A stretch of DNA of 64,000 nt from Siphlonurus alternatus (lineage: Eukaryota > Arthropoda > Insecta > Ephemeroptera > Siphlonuridae), in contig OX463784.1 of the NCBI GenBank assembly GCA_949825025.1, positions 3,998,885-4,062,884 of the forward strand. The letters run 5' to 3'. The position numbers were made by a program, and so were the translations under genes. Of this stretch, positions 34,088 to 53,040 are shown in pieces; within the stretch, counting starts at the first letter, position 1, and the number at the start of each line of letters is the position of its first letter. A model generated the notes under the pieces. The model was not told where the DNA came from. It saw nothing but the letters and a program-made list of their open reading frames with translations, and did not search any database.

Positions 34088-34833
34088 TGGATGACGATTT
34101 CTTCATTACTCTTCTATCTGACTCTTCAATTGCTATACATCCTCACAATACTGCATCTAAATTTACTAACAAGCTTCAAAGAAGAATTAACTTTTGTGAC
34201 TCTTGGGAAGTAGCACTTCATGAATTACATTATCCAATGAGTTTGTGCAATTTCTATGGTGATAGAAACAAAGCATGGGTAAAATATGATGGAATGACAA
34301 AGAAGAGATGTATATTAAGTAATTTATATACATTAGACATAGAAAATATCCTGACGAAACTTGAACTAGATCTTGAGCAGAAATATACATTTAAATTGGA
34401 ACAGGGTAAAGTTGTTTGTAAATCTGATATAAAAGGTGATATTCGACTTAGATTAACCAAAATATTAGCTTTACAGCTAGGATTTCCGAATAACACTGAT
34501 TTCTTTGGAACGTCTATTCAAGCTCCTCACGTACCTAATTTAAATGTTGGTTTACCTAGTCAAGCTTATGTGTTCTGCAATATAGTGAAGCCACAGCTTT
34601 TTGGTGATTCAATTTGTCAAATTTTGAAAACATTAACCTTAGATATATCTTCATATATTCATGGTGGAAGTGGCAATATTATGTTTAATAATCCTCAATA
34701 CACTCCAATAGCTAAGGGAGAAATAGATGAAATTTCAATTGATATAAAGGACAGAGAAGGGAATTTCTTACCATTCCTCTCCGGTACGTGCTCAGTGTTA
34801 TTACATTTTCGTCGCTGCTCCACATCATCATGA
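34087..34833 (+). CDS. Minor capsid (penton-like, single jelly-roll) protein
   Basis: A 248-aa protein opening with FFITLLSDSSIAIHPHNTAS, then KLQRRINFCDSWEVALHELH. This opening (hydrophobic strand, polar SS, P-x-N-T, then D-x-WEVAL-E-HYP) is characteristic of the Polinton minor capsid protein. That protein adopts a jelly-roll fold and occupies the icosahedral vertices in related viruses. It ends with a beta-rich region up to SGTCSVLLHFRRC. It lies between the integrase and the basic core-like protein, the usual position. The stop overlaps the next start as ATGA at 34830-34833. Confidence 0.88.
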   Translation: MDDDFFITLLSDSSIAIHPHNTASKFTNKLQRRINFCDSWEVALHELHYPMSLCNFYGDRNKAWVKYDGMTKKRCILSNLYTLDIENILTKLELDLEQKYTFKLEQGKVVCKSDIKGDIRLRLTKILALQLGFPNNTDFFGTSIQAPHVPNLNVGLPSQAYVFCNIVKPQLFGDSICQILKTLTLDISSYIHGGSGNIMFNNPQYTPIAKGEIDEISIDIKDREGNFLPFLSGTCSVLLHFRRCSTSS

Positions 34834-35348
34834 ATCCTTATATAGCATATTACCAAAAGCAGGCCCAAACTGGTGTCGGCTCATCGTACTATCCACATCA
34901 ATCTGGTCGTGGAGTTGGAAATTTTTTAAGTAATATTTTTCGATCAGTGATGCCTTACCTGAAAAGTGGGTTGACAGCAATCAAGGATGAGTTATTCAAT
35001 GGAGGACTAGGGATTTTATCAGACACCATTAAACAAGTACCACTGAAGCAGAGCTTACAAAATAGAGTGCGTAACTTAGGAAATAATTTAACTGATCGTG
35101 CAGTGAATCAAGTTGCAAGTATGTCAGGAGCAGGTCGTGTATATAAGCGGAAAAGAGTGACCAAAACTCAGTCTGCAAACAAAACCAAGAAGAGAAAGAC
35201 GTGCAAAAAAAAGCCTGCCACAAAGTCAAAGAAGAAAACAACGAAAAAAAAACCTCTAAAAAAGTTGCAACAGAAGAATAGGAAAGTCAATACTAAAAAG
35301 AAAGTTAAGGCAAAATCTAAATCTACGTGTATTGATATATTCAGTTAA
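34830..35348 (+). CDS. Basic core-like virion protein
   Basis: I take the ATG at 34830, overlapping the penton stop, giving 172 aa; the longer frame from 34788 would lie wholly within the minor capsid gene. The N-terminal half has YYQ and SGRGVGNFLSNIFRSVMPYL, a potentially amphipathic segment. The C-terminal ~70 residues are almost entirely Lys/Arg/Thr (KKKPATKSKKKTTKKKP), as expected for a DNA-condensing protein. Similar proteins sit just before the major capsid gene in many Polintons and resemble adenovirus core or pVI-like proteins in layout. That comparison is inference. One base separates its stop from the next ATG. Confidence 0.8.
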   Translation: MNPYIAYYQKQAQTGVGSSYYPHQSGRGVGNFLSNIFRSVMPYLKSGLTAIKDELFNGGLGILSDTIKQVPLKQSLQNRVRNLGNNLTDRAVNQVASMSGAGRVYKRKRVTKTQSANKTKKRKTCKKKPATKSKKKTTKKKPLKKLQQKNRKVNTKKKVKAKSKSTCIDIFS

Positions 35349-35349
35349 A

Positions 35350-36657
35350 ATGTCTTTCATACATAACTCCTCACCTGAAACATTGAAAGCAGAGCTTGAC
35401 TTGTTCAGTATACCACCAACACAAATTAGTATTGAAAGCTCTGAAATTCTTTACCTTAAACCCAACGCTTCCATTGATAATGATGCTCCTCTTGAATTCT
35501 CCATACCAACCAGTGCTGATGACTATATTGATCCAGGAAATACTTTTTTGAAGTTAGTTGTTTGTATAAAAAATGAGAAAGGTGAAAATATTGATGCATC
35601 TACTAATAAGGTTGCACCTGTAAATAACTTTTTACATTCTCTATTTTCTGAGGTCAGTGTGTCTGTTAACAGCAAACTCCTCTCTCCACCATCTCAATTG
35701 TATCCATATAGAGCCTATTTTGAAACTTTGTTTAATTATAATGTAACTGCCAAGGAGAGTCATCAAACCATGGCGCTGTATTATAAAGATACAGCTGGAA
35801 AAATGAATGATTTAGATCTGAATTCAGGGATTATCGCAAGAAGAAATCATATCAAAGGAAGCAAATTAGTACCTCTGCTTGGACGTATAACAGTAGATAT
35901 ATTTGGTCAAAGCACCTTCATTACTAATGGTGTTCCAATTGATTTATTGTTCACTCGATCGAAGCCCTCGTTTTGTTTGATGGTTGATGATGATAGCAAA
36001 TATCAAATTAAGATACTTAATGCAACACTGATTGTTCGAAGGGTTAAAATTTCACCCACTGTATTAGTAGCTCATAGTAAGGTACTTGCCACAACGACAG
36101 CAAAATACCCAATCAGTAGAGTTGAAATGAAATCTTTTACTATACCTCCAGGTGGACAAAGTTTTGGAGAAAAACTCTTCCAAGGTCCTACTCCAGTCCG
36201 TGTATTTTTTGGACTTACAAAAAATAGTGCTGTTAATGGTGATTACAAATTAAATCCATTTGATTTTGGTCACTACAACATGAACTATGTTTCACTTACC
36301 AAGGATGGTGTTCCAGTCACAACAAGACCTCTAGAGATGTCATTCAGCTCAGAATCTCCTGATTATATTCTTTCATATTTTCATACCTTTCAAGCTACTC
36401 GGATTAACTTTAGTGATGATGGGTATCAAATTGATAGAGATGAGTACGGGGCTGGAGGCTATGTCATACACACATTTGATCTTTCTCCTGATCTCTCTGC
36501 AAATTCTCACATGTGGAATTTAAGGAAAAATAGTGTGATAGAATTGGAAATCAGGTTTGATAAAAGTTTATCTGACACTCTAACCCTCATTGTATTTGCA
36601 GAATTTCAAAATCTCTTAGAGGTGGATCACCAGAGGAAAGTTTCAGTTGACTTCTAA
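35350..36657 (+). CDS. Major capsid protein (double jelly-roll)
   Basis: The start is the ATG at 35350 (435 aa); the in-frame codons before it overlap the upstream gene. The N-terminal region has SIPTSADDYIDPGNTFLKLV and LHSLFSEVSVSVN, a signature of Polinton and related double jelly-roll major capsid proteins. The C-terminal half has the pattern VRVFFGLTKNSAVNGDYKLN. Length and order fit the hexon-forming subunit. It is beta-rich throughout, with no broken codon, and is followed 5 bases later by the protease. CAGTTAAA precedes the start. Confidence 0.9.
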   Translation: MSFIHNSSPETLKAELDLFSIPPTQISIESSEILYLKPNASIDNDAPLEFSIPTSADDYIDPGNTFLKLVVCIKNEKGENIDASTNKVAPVNNFLHSLFSEVSVSVNSKLLSPPSQLYPYRAYFETLFNYNVTAKESHQTMALYYKDTAGKMNDLDLNSGIIARRNHIKGSKLVPLLGRITVDIFGQSTFITNGVPIDLLFTRSKPSFCLMVDDDSKYQIKILNATLIVRRVKISPTVLVAHSKVLATTTAKYPISRVEMKSFTIPPGGQSFGEKLFQGPTPVRVFFGLTKNSAVNGDYKLNPFDFGHYNMNYVSLTKDGVPVTTRPLEMSFSSESPDYILSYFHTFQATRINFSDDGYQIDRDEYGAGGYVIHTFDLSPDLSANSHMWNLRKNSVIELEIRFDKSLSDTLTLIVFAEFQNLLEVDHQRKVSVDF

Positions 36658-36662
36658 CAGTC

Positions 36663-37214
36663 ATGGCAGACATTCAGTACTCTGCTTTAACCACTTACGA
36701 AATACGAAAGTTTTTGTTGAATGACAAAACCAGTAGAAATATATTTAATGGAGTTTTTGCTGCTGACACTTTACCAAAACGAGTTTCTATGAATACTGCC
36801 TATGTTGTAAATACTGATGCAAAATCTATGCCAGGTAGCCATTGGATAGCTATATATTTTGATAAAGAAGGCAGTGCTGAGTATTTTGATTCATATGGTC
36901 TTCAACCTATTGTACAAAATCATAAAAAGTTTATTTTAAACAATAGCAAAAAATACACTTACAATAAAACTTGCCTTCAAAGTATAACTTCATCTATATG
37001 TGGTCATTACTGTATTTTGTATATAGGAGCTAAAGCAAGAAACCTATCAATGCATGAATTCATATCTAAATTTAATGGACCAGATGTGTATTCAAATGAT
37101 GCTATAGCTATACTTAATTTTAGAATGCATTATGATTATAGAAAGAATGGTAAGAAAATATCACCTGAAACAGGTTTAAAATGTAAAGCTCTGTGCGCAT
37201 GCGCAAAGTCATAA
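36663..37214 (+). CDS. Adenain-like cysteine protease (C5/Ulp1 fold)
   Basis: A 183-aa protein with the catalytic set in adenain order: H60 in GSHWIAIYFD, D76 in YFDSYG, Q106 in CLQS and C113 in SSICGHYC. Such maturation proteases cleave capsid and core precursors in Polintons, adenoviruses and relatives. The start is preceded by CTAACAGTC. The C-terminal codons (LCACAKS) overlap the NRF1-like palindrome at 37194, so the downstream gene's promoter lies partly inside this gene. Confidence 0.93.
   Translation: MADIQYSALTTYEIRKFLLNDKTSRNIFNGVFAADTLPKRVSMNTAYVVNTDAKSMPGSHWIAIYFDKEGSAEYFDSYGLQPIVQNHKKFILNNSKKYTYNKTCLQSITSSICGHYCILYIGAKARNLSMHEFISKFNGPDVYSNDAIAILNFRMHYDYRKNGKKISPETGLKCKALCACAKS
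37194..37205. promoter_or_regulatory. NRF1-like palindrome TGCGCATGCGCA
   Basis: Identical to the 12-mer at 29470-29481. It sits 18 bases before the TATA box of the next gene and inside the last codons of the protease. Confidence 0.6.
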
Positions 37215-37222
37215 TAATTTGC

Positions 37223-37230
37223 TATAAAAG
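37223..37230 (+). promoter_or_regulatory. TATA box for the 222-aa gene
   Basis: TATAAAAG followed by AGGGGCAA, matching the layout at 29875. The ATG is 63 bases downstream. Confidence 0.7.
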
Positions 37231-37292
37231 AGGGGCAAACAGAGTAATTTTCATCACTTTTGATCTGACTTGCTTACTAAACAGTCATAACT

Positions 37293-37961
37293 ATGGCAGT
37301 TAAGATGTTAGATGTTACTTATGGGCTCTGTTCTTCCAATACAAAGACTGTGTCTTGCGCATTGGAAGTAGGAGAAGAAATTAAACCTTATTTCTGGTTG
37401 GCTAAGAGTGGGTTTCAGAAAATTAAAATGTCTTTAGTTGAGTTCAAACTATTAGTAGAAAATGAAGAAGAAATCTCTAACTTCTTCTTAAAGTTTGGAC
37501 TTCAAAGAGAATCCACATTAAAGTTAAATGCAAAACTTCATATTCGTTTTGACATGTCATATGGTACAAAAATGTTGGTACTAGAAAGGATGGAAGAAGT
37601 TGGTCTTATTAATGATGACCAACGCCCCAAAATTACATCTATCTACATTGTAGATCGCACTTGGATGAATTTTGTCAAACTCTTTCCTTGCCTCTTAACC
37701 ATAGCTGATAATCTTGAGAAGCAAATTGTTGAACTTGAAGAGATGATCAATTCAATTGTGAAGCAAGTTAAAACTAACTTCGCTCAGGAATTGTCAGAAG
37801 TTAATTACCTTGCAGGTTTTAGAGAACTTCTGAAAAATGTACAGTGCCCAAAGTATGAAAATTTGTCACCTACAAGTTTTGATAGGCAACGTTGCTTCCA
37901 TGAAATTGTTACGTTCTTGCCTGAATATTTGTTGATGTTATGTCGTAATGATAAGTTTTAA
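37293..37961 (+). CDS. Polinton regulator-like protein, paralogous to the 29985 gene product
   Basis: A 222-aa protein of unrecognised function. Blocks IKPYFWLAKSGFQKIKMSLV-EF, then KMLVLERM and IYIVDRTWMNFVKLFPCL, lie in the same order as in the C-terminal domain of the protein at 29985 (IVIVFKHGENEIQLPAVDF, YVAIERD, IVICAPTWVQLKALKPVL). The first block loosely resembles PC4/p15-type nucleic-acid-binding domains. The region after it (residues ~145-175) is helical and acidic. It has its own TATA box and NRF1-like palindrome. It sits at the end of the structural block and shares the convergent intergenic region with the polymerase gene. Confidence 0.75.
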   Translation: MAVKMLDVTYGLCSSNTKTVSCALEVGEEIKPYFWLAKSGFQKIKMSLVEFKLLVENEEEISNFFLKFGLQRESTLKLNAKLHIRFDMSYGTKMLVLERMEEVGLINDDQRPKITSIYIVDRTWMNFVKLFPCLLTIADNLEKQIVELEEMINSIVKQVKTNFAQELSEVNYLAGFRELLKNVQCPKYENLSPTSFDRQRCFHEIVTFLPEYLLMLCRNDKF

Positions 37962-47564
<9,603 letters not shown>

Positions 47565-48745
47565 TTTTAAATTGATTCTAAGTTAAGAGTGAGATTTTTG
47601 AATGATAAAGATGCCAAAAGGTACCTCTATTTAAACCCATAATTTTCCCCTCATTTCTTTCTTATTATGCAGTCTTGGCAGAAAAATTGTGCAGAGTAAA
47701 CAAAAACTGCAAGTGAGTGCATAAAAAATTTCCCACGAGAACCATAATTTACGAAGTCAATATATTTATTATGGTAATATCAGGAAAAATTGTATATTAA
47801 TTAAAAGATTATAACATCAAAATGTAATTATTTTATTTGATTTTATCGATCGAAAAAAAATAATGACAAAATTTTCATAACTTTTTTTTCATGTTTGGTC
47901 TTAAAAGAAAGGATTTTTTTTTTCATTTCACTCGTTTCTATTATTTTATATAACATTGTTGTTATATAGCCTATAAATTCAATTATGTATTAGTTAATTA
48001 CATAATTATATAATTGTTCAAGTCAGTGGGAGAGTGGGGGGATGGGGAGGTACATCGGCACACCTCCCCCTCTCCTCTGTCGTTGTCCGCAAAATTGTAG
48101 TGCAATTTGTATGCTTCATTCGCTAGCAGACATCGCGCAGACGTGGATCGCTCTCATGACCCCCCTCCTCTCTTTAAAATACATTGGTCGTATACAAATG
48201 TGTATGTTATAGTATACGAACAATGTTATTTATATAGTAATTATAATAACATGGTTTATATATGAAATTCGTTGATTTTTAGAAATGACTGTTTAGTATA
48301 TGATCAATGTTATTATCATAGAAATATTATTAACAATAATAGTACACGAATGTCAATGTTTCAGTATACAATTAATGTTAATAATATACAAACTTAAATA
48401 ACATTGGATGAATACGGACATTGTTGTGGTATACAATTATCAATGTTACGTACACAATCAATGTTAATATCATAGAAATTTTTATAACATTAGCATTATA
48501 TGAATTTCTATAATAAAGTATACGATTAATGTTAATAATATATAAATTATAAAACATTGGTTGTATACAAACATGGTTTTTTGTATACAATTATAATTAG
48601 CATTGTTGCTATAGCCATAATATATATTTTTTTAATTCATTAAAAAATAATACTATCGTAGCATGTAGTTTGTTAAAAAACCTACATTATAATTGCAACA
48701 TAAATTTTATTATTCTTATTCATTTATCATTGGAAATATACATTA

Positions 48746-48922
48746 TGCTATATTATTGTATAAGGTCAATGTTAAAAAGATATGAGTGTCACATACGCTT
48801 CATATCACACGACACTTATATAGAAATAAACAAAATGCTATATTATTTTATACGGTCAATGTTAAAAAGATATGAGTGTCACATACGCTTCATGTCACAT
48901 GACACTTATATAACTTTCATGT
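48746..48922. repeat. 90-bp tandem duplication
   Basis: Two copies containing GGTCAATGTTAAAAAGATATG, GAGTGTCACATACGCTTCAT and GACACTTATATA. Confidence 0.85.
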
Positions 48923-49097
48923 CTCAAAGAAAAGTGAAAGCCATATAAGATCTACACTATCGTGAGACCGCTATGGTAAGCAAAAAAAATATAGTTGTGT
49001 CTCCCATATCTTCCAACATTATCACATACTTATATGTTTCATATGTATTATAATGAACATTAAAAAAAAAAAAATCTATCACATTTAACATAGGTTC

Positions 49098-49159
49098 CAT
49101 AGTAAGTTCCTATACTTCCTATGTTAAGTTCAGTATAGGAAAATCCCATGTTAAATGTG
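49098..49159. repeat. Extra tandem copy of the inner right TIR
   Basis: Repeats the inner ~60 bases of the right TIR (CTATACTTCCTATGTTAAG, GGAAAATCCCATGTTAAAT) directly inside it. The left end has no such second copy. Confidence 0.85.
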
Positions 49160-49289
49160 ATACTAAGTTCCTATACTTCCTATGTTAAGTTCAGTATAGG
49201 AAAATCCCATGTTAAATGTGATAGAATTATTTTCATCACCTCTGTCCCCTTCTTGCGGGAAGTTTATATTTTCCCCCTCGAATACTACT
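49160..49289. repeat. Right terminal inverted repeat of the Polinton
   Basis: Inverse of 29267-29396 and ends TACTACT. The 6-bp duplication AGAATA follows at 49290-49295. Confidence 0.93.
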
Positions 49290-49295
49290 AGAATA

Positions 49296-52000
49296 CACTC
49301 CCCCCCCCCCCCCTTTTGAGCATGAGGTGGATCATCTGATAGACGTAGTCTCATTTGATTAACATGTAAACCTTAGCAAACATAGCAAACACACAAAAAT
49401 TCAGCATTTTTTTTTGAGAGACAGACTTTATAGTACCTAAAAGCCACAGAAAAAATTTCAAACCAATTTAACATGGAAGATCCATTTCTCCATGTTAAAG
49501 TAGACAACTTTAAAAATTTATAACTCAAAAACTAGATCGTATTTGTATACCTGATACTACTACTGTATAGCTATACTGATAGCTAGGGGGTGTAGAGGAG
49601 ATGATCGAAACATCTTTTTTTTTTTTTTTTTTTTTGTGAAGGATTTTACTAACATTGGTGGCGTTATCTTACAATTTTTGTTCAAGTAAGAAATGTTTTA
49701 TGATATAACGCATTAATTATAGAATTGTAACTGCAATGGTTAATGTATTAAACTAACCTCAAAAGTATAATATTGTCATTTTTTTTTTTCAATAGTAATA
49801 AGTAATAAATACATCCACCAGAAAACTCATAAGTCGCCATGTTATGTTCGTTTGCTGATTTTGACTCCTAGCTAGCTGCTACAACCACCGCGCATCGTCG
49901 CGCAACCCTTCTGCACGCGTTTTTTCGGCTCGAAGTCAAAACACTATTACCGCAAAATTCTTTAATTTCTAGCTCTTCAATTAAACTGACCCGAGGCAAA
50001 TAATAAAATTTTTATAGAAGCAAACGTAATTATAAATTTGCAAACATAACTTATTTAGAGGCCGGGTTATAACAATTTGCGATCGAAAAATTGCTCCGTA
50101 TAGGATCTTACGTGCACCCAATCTTTTTTGTAAGTAAATGGGAGGACAAAGGGGACGTGACGTCAAGATGGATGCTTACCATTGTCTATTATAGTTTCTA
50201 TAGAGTATTTGTTTTATAATTTGATGATTTTTTTATTGTAATGTCGATGCATGGAGTTGCTAGGAGGAAGGCATTGCAGCTTAATTATAACTGTCTATAC
50301 TCCGCGCTGCCCTCTATTTATAGTTTTGCACTGCCACTGCAAGCTGCACAGATCTGGTAGTAGGAGCCCAGAAGAGTGCATGCAGGAAAGTGTTATGGGT
50401 GTTTGGTAAGCAAGATAACTCTCACAGTTCTTACACACAATTAAAGTTAAAATAATACTTGCATGCATGCTTATGGCGGCCACACCCGAAAGGGGAAAAT
50501 AGTATCAGGGATATTAATAACGTTTATTATTAGAAAATAATTTGCAAAGCAATTAAAATTATCAAAGACTCTTTATTTTGAAAATTGAAGTGCATTAATT
50601 ATATCATTTTGAACCTATTTATATTTCACACAAAAATCAAAATTAAATTACAACAATATTTAATTTTTCAACTTAAAATATTACTGATACTTAATTTAAT
50701 TAATTAATTAATTAATTAAAAAAGAATAAAATTTTACATGTTAATTATCAATATTATTTCTTATATTTTCACTTAATTAAACTGCTTGTACCACTGAACA
50801 ATTTGTATTGTCTAGTTTGAAATTAATTTTTTATACTATTTTTTAAAAGTTTTATTTATATAATAATAAAATAAATAATCTTGAATTTTGAATTTTATGT
50901 TTTTTAGAAATTAGAAAAAATAATGCCCAAACCTCATCAACCTTGGTCAGATTGGTAACATATATGTGGCATTTTTGAAAAAAACTATTACAATTAACAA
51001 TTAAAAAAAAAAAAAAAATCGGAAAAATTAATAAAAAAAATCATAACTTCAAAATTTTGAATTATCTCAAATATTTTTTGGAAACGGTATTATAGAAGGA
51101 TATACCTTCTTCAAAACCTATATCTCGAATTTTTTTAGTTAGGTACTTTTTGGGAATAAATACGCTTTTTGTAGTTTGACCTCTGACCTTTGACCTAAAT
51201 AAAATTTCAAGGTCAACATCGTCAATGCAAAAAAAGTTTAGCAATTCTACTACAAACTCATGAAAATTTAAATTGTAATTCTATGTTGAGCAGAATTTGA
51301 GATGTTTTTTTTTTTATCCAGCTCTCTCGGATATATTGCATGCCCACAGCTCTTTATTGATTTTTTGGAAAATTCTGAAAATCGCTTTTTGTTTTCGAAA
51401 TTTGAAAGAAAAAAAAAATCCAAACCTCATCAGCCTATGAGGTCAGATGCAGGCTCGGACTGGGAAGCTAGGGGCCAGTCAGGGCCATGTAGGCAGCAGA
51501 GAGGGGCCACTTTTCAGGGATCTGAGGAGTCTGCCATGATCGAGGACCCATATCCACATATGGGGCCTTAATAATTACCTGACAAACACCCTCAAATACT
51601 TCAAAGAAATACACAGTTGTGGTATGAAAAAAATATATCCATGCATGCATGTTTTATGGGCCAATAGCTTTTTGTTTTTTAAAAAAAATTAAAAAACATT
51701 GTTCTCGAATCCGTTTTTCCGTCATTAAAAAATCGAAAAAAACTTGCTCTCTTACGGGAATTAATATGGGAAACTAGGGCGGGGGGGCCTTTACGAAAAG
51801 GCCCCAAATCAGTGTGCAGTGATCATTTGCAATGCCAGTCATCATTTTCCAAAAAAAGTTTCATCGGGTTCGAAGAAATTGCAGGGATTTTAAAAAAGGT
51901 CATGGAAATGAAAATAATCATGTGGGGAAAAAATTGGCATCAATAAATGTAGATAAATAAAAAATAAATAGAAATAGTAAAAAAAAAAATAATAAATAAA
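49296..52000. other. AT-rich intergenic DNA with MITE remnants
   Basis: A poly-C tract lies at about 49301-49314. 49355-49380 and 49460-49680 are remnants of the TTAA fold-back family (GATTAACATGTAAACCTTAG; AACATTGGTGGCGTTATCTTAC). CCAAACCTCATCA occurs at 50930 and 51420. No gene supported. Confidence 0.5.
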
Positions 52001-53040
52001 GCGAAGATACAGTACCTCTGAGTCGAGTAGGTCCACTTTCTTTTGTCACGATTCGTTACAAAGTCGTCATCAACAGCAAAGCAAAACGTAGAAAGTGGGA
52101 CTTCTTAATCGGATGAAACCGGGAAAGCGGAATTCGGAAGGGGGACTTTTTTAATCGGATGAAACCGGGAAACCGAAAAGCGGAAGGGCTGGGGCTTATC
52201 AGAAGGAACCTGGTAGCAATCAGTGATTTAAAATAAAATCAGTGGCCATTCACATTTTACCTTGCAAGTCTTGGAATCTGAGTCAACCTCGCTAGTCGGC
52301 GGTCAGAGAACGAATGACTGTTGAGAACGTCAACGGCATTCTCAGAAATTTTGAAATCACGTTTTCTCGCCGTTCCCAACAATGCTTGTTTACCCGTCAC
52401 CATGGCAACAAAGATGCACAAGCTGTAATGTCATGCGTATTACGGGGCCGCTCGATTATTGGCGGGAATCCGTTCAAACCGAGGTACATACGCGCGATAT
52501 AAAATGCATGGAACTTGTTTCCCACCCAATAATGATCGCCAGCAGCTTTAAATATTGCCGCCCGCTTTATTTTTTTGAATTTCCCGCCTTCCTCGTTCAT
52601 TTCCGGTTCCCGACAGTACTAAATTCGAGTTTCTGGCATAATTTTACATGAAACTGGACTGTAGAGGGAAGTTTTATATGGCTCGCAACGCGTAAGAATA
52701 AAAAGAATAAAAAACATGCGTTCGTCACGGGTCCGCCATTCATACGCAGCTCGGCTCCTTCGGAGACCTCGCCTAACCATACAATGGAATTAGATAGTGT
52801 CGGCCTGCTCAAATACAGCTCGGCTCGTTCCTCGCCTCGCTTAAAATTCTTGGATAGATGTGTGCGGGCAATGAATATCATTGCCAACTCATACGCAGCT
52901 CGGCTCGTTCCTCGCCTCGCTTAAAATTGAATATAAAATAAAATATTGATCTGAGCGTTAAATAGTGGTTATTTTCAAACTCCAGGAATGTTTTTACATA
53001 TAGAAAGTCAATTTATTATTTTAATTACCCATTAATAACA
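52001..53040. other. Intergenic DNA with short local duplications
   Basis: GGATGAAACCGGGAAA occurs at about 52100 and 52158. ACGCAGCTCGGCTCGTTCCTCG-type blocks occur near 52750, 52816 and 52893. No gene recognised. Confidence 0.45.

Noticed and set aside
34788..34829. Extended start for the basic core-like protein
   Set aside because: It would overlap the end of the minor capsid gene out of frame; the ATGA overlap at 34830 fits the pattern of neighbouring junctions.
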